The notes beneath the pieces were generated by a model that saw nothing but the letters and a program-made list of their open reading frames with translations, was not told the origin of the DNA and ran no database searches. This document shows, piece after piece, positions 1-8,333 of a stretch of 64,000 nt of DNA. Position 1 is the first letter of the stretch, and every line of letters begins with the position of its first letter. The position numbers were made by a program, and so were the translations under genes. The stretch spans positions 682,001-746,000 of the forward strand of contig NZ_BMFU01000003.1 in assembly GCF_014639235.1 (NCBI RefSeq), given 5' to 3'. This DNA comes from Paenibacillus silvae. GTDB taxonomy: Bacteria; Bacillota; Bacilli; Paenibacillales; Paenibacillaceae.

Positions 1-782
1 ATATAGCGCCCCACGTTCTCCTCCACCTTGCGTATATCCTCTTCCGTTGCTATAAACTCCTTATGTTTGCCGGTCAGCAGGTACTCCACCCGAATCTCGA
101 TCTGCTCCAGCGGAACCCGGTAATGCTCTCTCACATAGGCAGCGTACAGCATTAACTGATCGGAGAAATCATCCTCCTTGCCCGTCTTCCAGTCTACTAT
201 GACAATGTTCCCGTTTCTGCGTCTGTACAACAAGTCCATTTTCACATACACGCGAGTGTCATGCAGCAGCATCGTATCCCATTTTTCAATCTCAAGAATG
301 GAGGTGCTTGCACGGGACAGGTCTTCCCACGTCAGCGTCTGGTACAGATTGCGGGTGCACGCCCCGGCACGTTCCTTGATCGTTGCGACCCGGTCGCTTA
401 ACGTATCATCCCCATAATAAATTTCGGACAGCATCGTACGATTCTTCGGGTTGAGGCGCCACTGCTCGGGGTCCATCGACTCCTTATACGCCTGGTTCAG
501 CAGATCACGCATCGTTTGCTCCAAAAAAGCTTCACGCGGCTTTGGCTTGCCATCCCCCCTGCTCCGCACTGCCGACTCACACATCCGGTGTGCGAGATCA
601 CCAAAGACCAGATACAAATTGCTCAGCTGCTTCAAACGGTACAAACGCACCTGCATCTCGTCAGCGGATTCTGTTTTCCAGCCATTGTGGGCACCATAAT
701 AATGATAATAATATTTGCGCAGGCACTCATCGAACATATTGGCCCGCGACTGCGAATAAGACCACTGCGGGTATTGTGCCAT
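1..782 (-). CDS. PD-(D/E)XK nuclease family protein, 3' end outside window
   Basis: The reading frame begins at an ATG at 782 behind a GAAAGG ribosome site and stays open to base 1, so about 260 N-terminal residues are visible and the C-terminus lies outside. Near the visible end, a hydrophobic strand leads into V-K-M-D-L-L-Y, then N-I-V-I-V-D-W-K-T-G-K. This Asp...Asp-x-Lys arrangement is the active site of the RecB/Cas4/AddB-type PD-(D/E)XK nuclease fold (PF12705-like), which cuts DNA with a divalent metal. The N-terminus (W-S-Y-S-Q-S-R-A-N-M-F-D-E-C-L-R) also resembles the opening helix of that family. No helicase motifs are visible. It is probably a stand-alone RecB-like nuclease; partners cannot be judged because the gene runs off the window. 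Confidence 0.8.
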   Translation of the reverse strand, partial: MAQYPQWSYSQSRANMFDECLRKYYYHYYGAHNGWKTESADEMQVRLYRLKQLSNLYLVFGDLAHRMCESAVRSRGDGKPKPREAFLEQTMRDLLNQAYKESMDPEQWRLNPKNRTMLSEIYYGDDTLSDRVATIKERAGACTRNLYQTLTWEDLSRASTSILEIEKWDTMLLHDTRVYVKMDLLYRRRNGNIVIVDWKTGKEDDFSDQLMLYAAYVREHYRVPLEQIEIRVEYLLTGKHKEFIATEEDIRKVEENVGRY

Positions 783-1061
783 ATGAATTCTGCCTTTCTG
801 TATATCGGCTCTCTCCATGCCAGTTATCCATATCGTACCGGAGGCTCGGACTGTAGCTAGCACATCCATGCTTCATTGCTACCTCCCCCTGCTCTGCATA
901 ACATCGGGCTGGAAGATGCTTTTATTGCTCACAGTATAAAGCCCCGGCACGCATGCCGCAACCCGGCTTCCGTTATTTTCATCTGCTCGCAACCGTTTAG
1001 GTTGCAATCCGTATCGTTTATATAGTTACATCAGGATAAAGAAAGGTTAGAGCGTGTGAGG

Positions 1062-1136
1062 ATGCTTGAGATGCTTGAGATGCTTGAGATGCTTGAGGTG
1101 GTTGGAGATGGTTGAGATGCTTGAAGATACTTGGAG
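1062..1136. repeat. 9-bp tandem repeat (ATGCTTGAG)n
   Basis: Four perfect copies of ATGCTTGAG (1062-1097) are followed by about four degenerate copies to 1136. It lies in the gene-poor stretch 783-1725, which otherwise holds the two larger repeats listed next. No gene is supported here. Confidence 0.9.
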
Positions 1137-1161
1137 AAGCAGCTCCCTATCGACCTTTGCC

Positions 1162-1366
1162 GCAGCGCTAACGATTCCTACAAAGCTTATTTGCCCTTTT
1201 TGGCGGGGTTTCGAAATCTAACGATTCCAGGAGACGCTATTCTACTGAATTTGGCCTATTCGAGGGTTAAAACGGGCACTTTTCCTGAAATAGCGTCACT
1301 ACGATTCGTTACAATTTTTATGTGCCAGTTTGAAGCCAAATAAGGCGTCTCAGATTCGTTAGCGTG
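1162..1366. repeat. Dispersed intergenic repeat, copy A
   Basis: A patchwork of short words in both orientations: CTAACGATTC, CTTATTTG, GACGCTATT, AATAGCGTC, GATTCGTTAG. The same words in similar order and spacing occur at 39088-39325. It looks like a non-coding interspersed repeat rather than a gene; no transposase and no clean terminal repeats are seen. Confidence 0.75.
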
Positions 1367-1379
1367 GTGCGACCGTCTA

Positions 1380-1662
1380 AGTTACTCGGGCTTGCTCACC
1401 TACATGGTGCTCACACGCCCAGTTACTCGGCTTGCTCACCTACTTGGGGCTCATACACCCAGTCACTCGGGCTTGCTCACCCTACTTGGTGCTCATCTAC
1501 CCAGTTACTCGGCTTGCTCACCTGCATGGTGCTTATACACCCAGTTACTCGGCTTGCTCATCAACATGGTGCTCATACACCCAGTCACTCGGCTTGCTCA
1601 CCTACTTGGGGCTCATACACCCAGTCACTCGGCTTGCTCACCTACATGGTGCTAATCACGAC
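1380..1662. repeat. 40-bp minisatellite, 7 units
   Basis: Units begin at 1380, 1421, 1461, 1503, 1543, 1583 and 1623, spaced 40-42 bp. Each carries AGTYACTCGG, GCTTGCTCA and a small CACC-N5-GGTG inverted repeat. There are no unique spacers, so it is not a CRISPR array. The plus strand happens to stay open from 1432 into the next gene, but the ribosome site at 1711 shows the gene starts later. Confidence 0.92.
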
Positions 1663-1725
1663 ATTTTCACACAGCAGTATTCCATTAAAATAATGTACAG
1701 GCATATCCCAAAGGAGGCGCCACCC

Positions 1726-2409
1726 ATGAAGCAGCCGGATTGGTTCCAGGCGGAAGCAGCATTACAACAGATTCAAGTCATCGGAAGCGATCGCAATGAG
1801 CTGGTACATATCATCGGCGAGGCAGCAGGAATTCAATGCATTGGTGTAGGTACGGATGCGGCTGTTTTTACGTATGATCGCTTGCCTCAGTATGCCTTCA
1901 AAGTATACTCGGATCATGCTTTAGATAAATTAAATAACGAAAAACACGTTTACACGCAGCTCCAGGGACTGCCCTATTTCCCGACGTATTACGGCAGTGG
2001 CCGGAACATGCTAGTCATCAGTTACGAACCTGGAGACACCCTGCTGGAATGTTTGGAAAAAGGAATCCCCGTCCCCGAGCAGGTTATGCTTGATGTGGAC
2101 GCAGCACGAGAAGCCGTGCGTCAGCGTGGCTTGAATCCACGGGACATTCACCTTAAAAATGTCCTGCTCCAGCATGGACGCGGCAAAGTGCTTGACGTAT
2201 CGGAGTATATTCAGGAGGGCAATGATCACCGCTGGGAGCATCTGGTGTGGGCCTATCACAACATTTATCCGCGCATCAAAGGCACACCTATATCCCCCCG
2301 GATGCTGCAAACAATCAAATGGGCGTATAACCAGCTGGATCAAGCCAATCTCAAAATGGAGGACCTTTCAAAAAAGGCAAACCGACTGCTCTCCCGATTT
2401 TTGAAATAA
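1726..2409 (+). CDS. Small protein-kinase-fold protein
   Basis: 227 aa starting at the ATG at 1726, eight bases after a perfect AAGGAGG (1711-1717). Earlier in-frame starts would translate the 40-bp minisatellite and have no ribosome site. Kinase-like features appear in order: a glycine-containing loop (G-V-G-T-D-A-A-V-F), the invariant-type lysine in A-F-K-V-Y, a catalytic-loop equivalent N-P-R-D-I-H-L-K-N-V, and D-V-S in place of DFG. This short, compact set matches the small Bacillus-type putative Ser/Thr kinases (YrzF-like) and related lipopolysaccharide-kinase-like folds. The C-terminal lobe is short, about 90 residues after the catalytic loop. The substrate is unknown. It stands alone and is followed by a hairpin at 2472. 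Confidence 0.8.
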   Translation: MKQPDWFQAEAALQQIQVIGSDRNELVHIIGEAAGIQCIGVGTDAAVFTYDRLPQYAFKVYSDHALDKLNNEKHVYTQLQGLPYFPTYYGSGRNMLVISYEPGDTLLECLEKGIPVPEQVMLDVDAAREAVRQRGLNPRDIHLKNVLLQHGRGKVLDVSEYIQEGNDHRWEHLVWAYHNIYPRIKGTPISPRMLQTIKWAYNQLDQANLKMEDLSKKANRLLSRFLK

Positions 2410-2471
2410 GCTGGCGGATCGCTGAGGACCACATATGCTATAATCGCAAACTGCTATACATCATGCCAACC

Positions 2472-2515
2472 AACCCGGGTTTCGCCCCCTACTAAGGGCT
2501 AGACTCGGGTTTTTC
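2472..2515 (+). terminator. Intrinsic terminator after kinase-like gene
   Basis: ACCCG...CGGGT outer arms and a GCCC/GGGC inner stem, followed by TTTTT on the plus strand. It closes the 1726-2409 gene just before the convergent AraC gene. Confidence 0.75.
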
Positions 2516-2543
2516 CTTGCTCGCCTTTAGTCTGTCCCACGGC

Positions 2544-3440
2544 TTACGCTTGTTTCATCCCCCGTGCCTGTGACGGGGTCATGCCCTTGTACTGCTTGAA
2601 CAGCTTGGTAAAATAGTTTGCATTATCGCACCCGACTTGGGCAGCAATTTCAGTAACGGTAAGGCTGCTACCCTGCAGCAGACGCTCGGCTTCACTCATT
2701 CTGCATCCGTTCACGTATTCCACGAGGGTGCGTCCGGTCAGCTTTTTGAACATTTTGCAGAAATGATACACATTCAGCCCCACTTGACTTGCTGCCTCAC
2801 TAACCGTCAATTTCTCCTGGGGATCAGCCTCGATCCGGGCAATTAACTGCTTGAACCGATCGCGGTTGGGAAAATATGCTCCGCCCGACCTGTCCCGCAG
2901 CTGATGCGGCATAAACGTCCGGGCCATCAAGGTAAACAGCGCATGCAGCTTGGATTTCACCACAAGTTGATATGCCGGAGGCTGCGTTGCCATCTCATCT
3001 ACTGCTTCATCTAATAAAGAATAATAGGCCGCACAGGCCGCATTCTCTGCGGCTGGCTTCACCGGAAACCTCACACTGCCCTCCAGATACGGCGCAACAT
3101 ACTGCTCATGCACAGGGTCATTGGCAAAATCCTGGAACAGCGCACGATTCACCACAATGGAGTCGTAATGCACGTCTCCTTCATTCAATGCATAACCGAC
3201 ATGGAGAGCTCCCCCCGGAATGATAATGACTTCTCCTGCCTCGGCCTCATAAGGCCGACTGTCAATATGGAACACTGCTCTTCCTTTACGCATGATGATC
3301 CATTCAAAATGCTCATGCCAATGCAGGTACAGAATGCATTCCTCGATTTTTTTCCCGGAACAACGATTCTGGAAGAGCTGAAACGGATGTGATTTATGAT
3401 CAATTCGCGTATCTTCATGAAGCGCTTTCAAGTCCAGCAC
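2544..3440 (-). CDS. AraC family regulator with N-terminal cupin
   Basis: 298 aa from a GTG at 3440, nine bases after AGGGGG; an upstream GTG at 3461 lies before that ribosome site and is less likely. The first half is a cupin sensor (H-W-H-E-H-F-E-W around residues 40-50, then G-E-V-I-I-I-P-G-G). The last ~100 residues carry two helix-turn-helix motifs, with V-S-E-A-A-S-Q-V-G-L in the first and V-T-E-I-A-A-Q-V-G-C in the second, the AraC/XylS DNA-binding domain. It is divergent from the sugar isomerase and oxidoreductase genes at 3570-5567, across a ~130-bp shared promoter region, and is probably their activator, sensing a sugar or sugar derivative. Confidence 0.93.
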   Translation of the reverse strand: MLDLKALHEDTRIDHKSHPFQLFQNRCSGKKIEECILYLHWHEHFEWIIMRKGRAVFHIDSRPYEAEAGEVIIIPGGALHVGYALNEGDVHYDSIVVNRALFQDFANDPVHEQYVAPYLEGSVRFPVKPAAENAACAAYYSLLDEAVDEMATQPPAYQLVVKSKLHALFTLMARTFMPHQLRDRSGGAYFPNRDRFKQLIARIEADPQEKLTVSEAASQVGLNVYHFCKMFKKLTGRTLVEYVNGCRMSEAERLLQGSSLTVTEIAAQVGCDNANYFTKLFKQYKGMTPSQARGMKQA

Positions 3441-3516
3441 GACGTTCTTCCCCCTCAACACAAAATCCGACTAATAAAGCACAAAATTGTTTAGAGCCAT
3501 CCCGTAGCTGCACGGC

Positions 3517-3522
3517 TATAAT
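3517..3522 (+). promoter_or_regulatory. -10 box (TATAAT) before sugar isomerase gene
   Basis: A consensus TATAAT, 48 bp before the start at 3570. No good -35 hexamer sits 17 bp upstream, which fits a promoter that needs the divergent AraC activator. Confidence 0.5.
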
Positions 3523-3569
3523 GAGTGTGTCACGAAGACTATAAGCCAATATTGGAGTGAAATACAACT

Positions 3570-4457
3570 ATGAATTCATTGATACGTGTTGGAACCCTTG
3601 TCGGCGGCCAGGATGCCGTTCGAGTGATTCCGCAAATTATGCAGCACGGTTTTGAATCCTTTAACCTGACGTTCTGGCAAACGACAGGCGACCTTGATCT
3701 CGCCGAGACGGCCAAACGTGTGCGCGACATCGTTGACGAACAAGGCATCGTCATTTCCGCTGTCAGTGTGTTCGGTAATCCGCTCACCGGGACGGGGGAT
3801 AATGCCGATACCCTGGCAAGCTGGGAGCGGGTCATTGACCACGCACAGCTCTTCGGTGCAGATATCGTCTCCGGCTTCACGGGACGTTTGACCAACCAGC
3901 CGATTGACGAATCCATCCCTCGTTTCAAGGAAGTATTTGGTGAACTGGCACGACGGGCGGCAGACCGGGGTGTACGGATTGCTTTTGAAAATTGTGATAT
4001 GGGTGGAACGTGGCAGACGGGTGACTGGAATATTGCGCATAATCCGACCGCCTGGGAGATGATGTTTAATGCTGTGCCTGATGAAAATGTCGGGCTGGAG
4101 TGGGAGCCTTGCCACCAGATGGTCAGCTTGATCGACCCGATTCCGCAGCTCCGCAAATGGGCTCCAAAAGTTTTTCACGTACACGGCAAGGATGCAACCA
4201 TCGCCTGGGATATTGTGAAGCAGCACGGTGTGCATGGTCCGCATGAATTTGTTTGGCATCGCACGCCTGGCTTCGGAGACAGCAACTGGGCTGATATTAT
4301 CACCATTTTGCGCCAGAACGGATATCGGGGCACCATTGATATTGAAGGCTGGCATGATCCGGTATACCGCGACGAGCTTGAGATGACCGGGCAGGTGCAT
4401 GCACTCAACTATTTGAAGCACTGCCGCGGCGGCAGCTTTGTCCCAAACCCGGTGTAG
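3570..4457 (+). CDS. Sugar phosphate isomerase/epimerase (TIM barrel)
   Basis: 295 aa with the xylose-isomerase-like TIM-barrel signature (PF01261): G-V-R-I-A-F-E-N-C-D metal-ligand strand, G-L-E-W-E-P-C-H, V-F-H-V-H-G-K-D, and a C-terminal I-D-I-E-G-W-H-D. These Glu, His and Asp residues bind the divalent metal in this family. The enzyme interconverts or epimerises ketoses, or acts in inositol-like pathways; the substrate cannot be read from sequence. The gene is followed after 54 bp by a Gfo/Idh/MocA oxidoreductase with its own ribosome site, and both are probably controlled by the divergent AraC protein. Such isomerase-oxidoreductase pairs are common in cyclitol and oxidised-sugar catabolism. 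Confidence 0.92.
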   Translation: MNSLIRVGTLVGGQDAVRVIPQIMQHGFESFNLTFWQTTGDLDLAETAKRVRDIVDEQGIVISAVSVFGNPLTGTGDNADTLASWERVIDHAQLFGADIVSGFTGRLTNQPIDESIPRFKEVFGELARRAADRGVRIAFENCDMGGTWQTGDWNIAHNPTAWEMMFNAVPDENVGLEWEPCHQMVSLIDPIPQLRKWAPKVFHVHGKDATIAWDIVKQHGVHGPHEFVWHRTPGFGDSNWADIITILRQNGYRGTIDIEGWHDPVYRDELEMTGQVHALNYLKHCRGGSFVPNPV

Positions 4458-4511
4458 AGACATAAACTATCCACCACATGAACATGAACATCTACGCAAG
4501 GAGTTGAACAC

Positions 4512-5567
4512 ATGACCAACACTTATCGGGTTATCATCGCAGGCTGCGGAGCCATGGCAAACACCTGGGCCGACTACGCCAAAGCACGCCCAGATACCGC
4601 CATCGTAGGGCTCGTTGACCTCTATGAACAAACCGCAGTGACGTTTGCCCAGCGGCATGGTCTGGAATGTCCTACGTTCACCAATATACGTGATGCGCTT
4701 CAAGCAACAGATGCCAACATCGTCTTCGATGTAACCATTCCTTCCAGCCATCATGATGTGGCCATGACCGCACTTCAAGCGGGCTGTCACGTCTTTGGCG
4801 AAAAACCGCTGGCAGAATCGTTCCCGGACTGCGCAGACATTGTGCAAACCGCCCGCAGTACGGGACGCATTCAGGCCGTGATGCAGAACCGCAGATTTGA
4901 TCCGCGTATTCGCGCCTATCGTCAGCTGATCTCCAGTGGAGCGATTGGTCAGCCCGGATATGCAGGGGCCGATTTCTTCCTCGGACCGCACTTTGGCGGC
5001 TTCCGTGACCTGATGGACAGTCCGCTCCTGCTGGATATGGCGATACATACCTTTGACCAGGCACGCTATATTCTTGGCGCAAACCCGGTTTCGGTCTACT
5101 GCCATGAATTCAATCCCCCGGGATCGTGGTATAAAGGAAATGCGATGGCGCTGTGCATTTTCGAGATGTCTGACGGGTCTGTCTTCGATTATCGCGGGTC
5201 CTGGTGTGCAGAGGGTGTTCCTACATCCTGGGAAGCAAACTGGCGTGTAACGGGTGAAAAAGGAACCGCCATCTGGGATGGACACGACAACATCTATGCT
5301 GAAGTGGTAAACACACCTACGCTGGAGAACGATGGCAAGTTATCCTTCCTCCAGCGTAGTGAACGAATTGAAGCTGAGCTGCCGGTGATGGACCAAACCG
5401 GACACCACGGCTGTCTGGAGGAAATGTTTACTGCGCTCGAAGAAGGACGTCTGCCTGAGACGGATTGCAGTGACAACCAATACAGCATGGCTATGGTTCT
5501 CGCGTCCCTCGAAAGCGCACGTACCGGACAAAAGGTGCTGATCGCTGATCTGTTGCGAACGATATAG
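4512..5567 (+). CDS. Gfo/Idh/MocA family oxidoreductase
   Basis: 351 aa, ATG preceded by AAGGAG. The N-terminal Rossmann fold shows I-A-G-C-G-A-M-A near residue 10, followed by the conserved strand V-F-D-V-T-I-P and the family marker G-E-K-P-L-A (E-K-P motif, lysine catalytic) around residue 98. The C-terminal alpha/beta domain carries D-M-A-I-H-T-F-D-Q, the usual active-site Asp/His helix. These enzymes oxidise or reduce sugars and cyclitols with NAD(P). It forms an operon with the preceding isomerase and ends at a strong bidirectional terminator. Confidence 0.93.
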   Translation: MTNTYRVIIAGCGAMANTWADYAKARPDTAIVGLVDLYEQTAVTFAQRHGLECPTFTNIRDALQATDANIVFDVTIPSSHHDVAMTALQAGCHVFGEKPLAESFPDCADIVQTARSTGRIQAVMQNRRFDPRIRAYRQLISSGAIGQPGYAGADFFLGPHFGGFRDLMDSPLLLDMAIHTFDQARYILGANPVSVYCHEFNPPGSWYKGNAMALCIFEMSDGSVFDYRGSWCAEGVPTSWEANWRVTGEKGTAIWDGHDNIYAEVVNTPTLENDGKLSFLQRSERIEAELPVMDQTGHHGCLEEMFTALEEGRLPETDCSDNQYSMAMVLASLESARTGQKVLIADLLRTI

Positions 5568-5609
5568 ACACTGCTCAATTGTTGTATTCTAGAAGAAATG
5601 AGATATCAC

Positions 5610-5650
5610 GAAAGCCCGGACTGCCATATTTGTGGACAGTCCGGGCTTTT
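5610..5650. terminator. Bidirectional terminator
   Basis: AAAGCCCGGACTG and CAGTCCGGGCTTTT form a 13-bp perfect stem flanked by A and T runs. It separates the convergent oxidoreductase and GH125 genes. Confidence 0.9.
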
Positions 5651-5655
5651 AAGTT

Positions 5656-6957
5656 TTACTCATTTGCCGCCAAAATTCCTTTCTTTATCGCCTTATACAC
5701 CAGCTGTGCAAACAAGCTGTTCGACCACGCAAACCAAGGTCGTGTAAACGTGTCAGGATCATCAGCGTGGAAGCCTTCATGCATGTAGCCTGTGCCCGCA
5801 TCCGTCTTCTCCAGCAGCTCAATCATCGCCAGCATCTCCGCATCATTGTCTGCCGTTAGCCCTTGCATGGACAGCGCCATGTGCCAGATGTACCCCGGAG
5901 GTGTGTGTGGACTACCGATGCCTTTGGCAGCTGTACCTTCATAGTAATACGGATTTTCTTTACTCAAAATAAACCGCCGTGTGTTCTGGTACACCTCATC
6001 CTGCACAGAAACATATCCAATATACGGGATCGACATCAGGCCCGGTGTGCCCGCATCATCCATAAGACAGACATTGCCATAACCGTCCGTTTCATAGGCA
6101 TAGATGAGTCCATACACCGGATGACGATATGTACCGTATAAAGCGATGCCGTGCCGGATTTCTTGCTCCAGCTTCGCCATACGGCTCACCAGCTGTTCAT
6201 CCCGGAACACCCATCTCGCCATCTCCCCCATCTGGCTGAGTGTAACCGCGGCGAACATATTTGCCGGGATATTATAATGAAAATCACAGGCATCATCACT
6301 TGGGCGAAAGCCGGACCAGATCATGCCCGTATAGTTTACCGGCATCCCAAGCCCTTCATTGCGCAGTGTATCGTGAGCCGGACAGTTACGCCGCATGAAC
6401 CGATACGGAGATTGCTCTGTATGCCGCTGCTCCGTTTCCCACAACTGCAATATCTGTTCCATGACCCTTTTAAAACGTTCATCAAAAATATCCGTAAGCT
6501 CCGTCTCACACCAATATGTATATGCGAGCTTCATCGAGAAACACAGGGAATCCAGCTCGAACTTCCGCTCCCACACCCAAGGCGACATATCTGTCTCATC
6601 ATTGGCATCCCAGTGCCAGCCATTAGCTGTTTCATTGAATGCGTTCGCATACACATCCATGTCTGCATAAAAAGCATGTCGTTTAATCAAGCCTCCGATA
6701 ATTCGCTGCAGCTGCGTGTCTTGCTTCGCAAGCGGCACATAATGCATGACCTGCTCGACCGAATCGCGCAGCCACATGGCGGGAATATCCCCCGTAATAA
6801 CAAAGGTGGTACCGTCATCCAACAGCTTGGTCGTCGTCTCCAGTGTGTTCGGAAAACAATGGCGAAACTGTGCCAGCAGTCTTGGCCTGTGCTGTAATTG
6901 CTCATCCGCTTCAGCTAACACATCCAGGACAGCTTGAGGCAATTCAAGGTCAGGCAT
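5656..6957 (-). CDS. GH125 exo-alpha-1,6-mannosidase
   Basis: 433 aa from the ATG at 6957. Family features include A-M-W-L-R-D-S-V near residue 60, W-H-W-D-A-N-D-E-T-D-M-S-P, D-A-G-T-P-G-L-M-S-I-P-Y, and G-I-G-S-P-H-T-P-P-G-Y-I-W in the (alpha/alpha)6 barrel. GH125 enzymes are metal-independent inverting exo-alpha-1,6-mannosidases that trim mannans and N-glycan-type substrates. There is no signal peptide, so it is cytoplasmic. The annotated ATG has no ribosome site. In the same frame, a GGAGAGG lies 6-9 bases before an ATC codon at 6987, and the ten residues in between look like family N-terminus, so translation may begin at 6987 with a rare ATC. The divergent LacI protein is the likely repressor. 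Confidence 0.92.
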   Translation of the reverse strand: MPDLELPQAVLDVLAEADEQLQHRPRLLAQFRHCFPNTLETTTKLLDDGTTFVITGDIPAMWLRDSVEQVMHYVPLAKQDTQLQRIIGGLIKRHAFYADMDVYANAFNETANGWHWDANDETDMSPWVWERKFELDSLCFSMKLAYTYWCETELTDIFDERFKRVMEQILQLWETEQRHTEQSPYRFMRRNCPAHDTLRNEGLGMPVNYTGMIWSGFRPSDDACDFHYNIPANMFAAVTLSQMGEMARWVFRDEQLVSRMAKLEQEIRHGIALYGTYRHPVYGLIYAYETDGYGNVCLMDDAGTPGLMSIPYIGYVSVQDEVYQNTRRFILSKENPYYYEGTAAKGIGSPHTPPGYIWHMALSMQGLTADNDAEMLAMIELLEKTDAGTGYMHEGFHADDPDTFTRPWFAWSNSLFAQLVYKAIKKGILAANE

Positions 6958-7009
6958 CGGGATTTTAGGTAATCTGAATTGTTCGATGGGAGTCCTCTCC
7001 GTTTCTGTG

Positions 7010-7033
7010 TAAACCGGTTAATCAACCTGTTTA
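7010..7033. promoter_or_regulatory. LacI-type operator candidate 1
   Basis: TAAACCGGTT and AACCTGTTTA form an imperfect inverted repeat around AATC. The left arm itself is a CG-centred near-palindrome of the LacI/GalR type. It lies in the GH125 leader, between GH125 and the divergent LacI gene. Confidence 0.5.
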
Positions 7034-7075
7034 GATTTTAAAATAATATTGTTATTTTTGTTATTATAATTTATA

Positions 7076-7085
7076 ATAACGTTAT
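7076..7085. promoter_or_regulatory. LacI-type operator candidate 2
   Basis: ATAACGTTAT is a perfect CG-centred palindrome in an A+T-rich stretch that probably holds both divergent promoters. It is a second candidate site for the LacI protein encoded next door. Confidence 0.4.
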
Positions 7086-7188
7086 CACCTGTAAGTGTAC
7101 TTGTTCTATGTATGTACGTCAATTCACATTTCTTTCAGCTGTTCGTAAAAACAAGTCATTTATATGTCCTATTAAAAGGAGTAACGAT

Positions 7189-8250
7189 ATGTCTCGAAAA
7201 GTATCCATCCAGACGATGGCTGACCAGCTCGGATTGTCCAAATACGCCGTATCCCGCGCACTCAGCGGCAAAACGGGTGTCAGTGAATCGACACGTGCAC
7301 GTGTGCTCGAGCTTGCCCGCGCGCTAGGCTATCGTCAAAATACACCAGGCTCGGCAAGCTATTCCCCAGGCCCGAATCCGGTTAATGCTGCCGAGCCCCC
7401 TTTCGTCCTGATCTGTATGAATCAGCTTAACCGGGGCGAGCCGCACTATTGGCAGCGTGTCCTGTCAGGCATCATCTCAGGGTGTAACGAGCAAGGCTGG
7501 CATCACGTTATTGTGTCCCCTTCGCTGGACATGCCCGGCAAAGACATCACACCTGAAAAAGCGATCGCACCTCATCTCGACTGGACACGCTGTGCCGGAA
7601 TTATCGTTATGGGCGCTTTCCCGCATACCGTGCTGCAAACGCTGGCACAGACCGGTCGTCCCATGATTTTGGTCGATCATCAGGAGCCCCTGCTGAACTG
7701 TGATACGATCAGCCATGATAATCTGGAAGCAGGCATTACGGCAGCCAGATATCTCATGTCGAAGCAGTGCAGACGCATCGGCTTGATTACCGATGATGGA
7801 CGTGCCGCCAGTTTTGCGCAGCGCAAGATCGGGATTGAGCTGGCTTTGAATCATTTTCATACCGAAGCGAGTGAAGCCGTTAGCTTTAAAACCTGGAATG
7901 TTGCCTATGAAAACGGGAGATGGGTAGACAAGCTTGCCGCTGTTATCGAGCGACTCCCCGTTGAAGAGCGCCCTGATGCGTGGATTGGCGCCAATGACGA
8001 CATTGCCCTGCAATGGATGCACAGACTGCAACAGATGGGCATCTCCGTACCTGGGCATTGTCTCGTGATCGGGATTGATAATGTGTACACAGCAGCCACC
8101 TCCTCTCCCTCTCTGACAACAGTACATCTGTGCAAAGAGGAGCTTGGACAACGTGCCGTCGAAGCCTTGCAGCGCCGCATCGAGCGGCCTGGCACTCCGA
8201 AGGAAACCGTCATGTTATCAACCACGTTGATTCCGCGGGAATCGGCGTAA
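7189..8250 (+). CDS. LacI family transcriptional regulator
   Basis: 353 aa from the ATG at 7189, behind AAAAGGAG; in-frame starts further upstream have no ribosome site. The N-terminal helix-turn-helix reads T-M-A-D-Q-L-G-L-S-K-Y-A-V-S-R-A-L-S-G-K, followed by V-S-E-S-T-R-A-R-V-L and the hinge helix. The rest is a periplasmic-binding-protein-like sensor domain, with W-I-G-A-N-D-D-I-A in the effector region. Divergent from the GH125 mannosidase, with two CG-centred palindromes between the genes, it is most likely a mannoside- or mannose-responsive repressor of GH125 and possibly of itself. Confidence 0.93.
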   Translation: MSRKVSIQTMADQLGLSKYAVSRALSGKTGVSESTRARVLELARALGYRQNTPGSASYSPGPNPVNAAEPPFVLICMNQLNRGEPHYWQRVLSGIISGCNEQGWHHVIVSPSLDMPGKDITPEKAIAPHLDWTRCAGIIVMGAFPHTVLQTLAQTGRPMILVDHQEPLLNCDTISHDNLEAGITAARYLMSKQCRRIGLITDDGRAASFAQRKIGIELALNHFHTEASEAVSFKTWNVAYENGRWVDKLAAVIERLPVEERPDAWIGANDDIALQWMHRLQQMGISVPGHCLVIGIDNVYTAATSSPSLTTVHLCKEELGQRAVEALQRRIERPGTPKETVMLSTTLIPRESA

Positions 8251-8278
8251 GGAAAGAAAAATGTAATTCATAACAAAA

Positions 8279-8326
8279 AGAAGACTTGAGCACACATCCA
8301 TTAGCATGAATGGTTCAAGTCTTCTA
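8279..8326. terminator. Bidirectional terminator
   Basis: AGAAGACTTGA and TCAAGTCTTCT pair as an 11-bp stem between the convergent LacI and DUF4179 genes. Confidence 0.8.
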
Positions 8327-8333
8327 TCATTCA

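Noticed and set aside
1380..1662. CRISPR-like array
   Set aside because: The 40-bp units repeat head to tail with no unique spacers, and no cas genes occur in the window.
1432..1725. N-terminal extension of the kinase-like protein through the minisatellite
   Set aside because: The frame is open only because of the repeat; a perfect AAGGAGG eight bases before ATG 1726 marks the start.
6151..6897. 248-codon plus-strand open frame
   Set aside because: Antisense shadow of the GH125 gene; no ribosome site.
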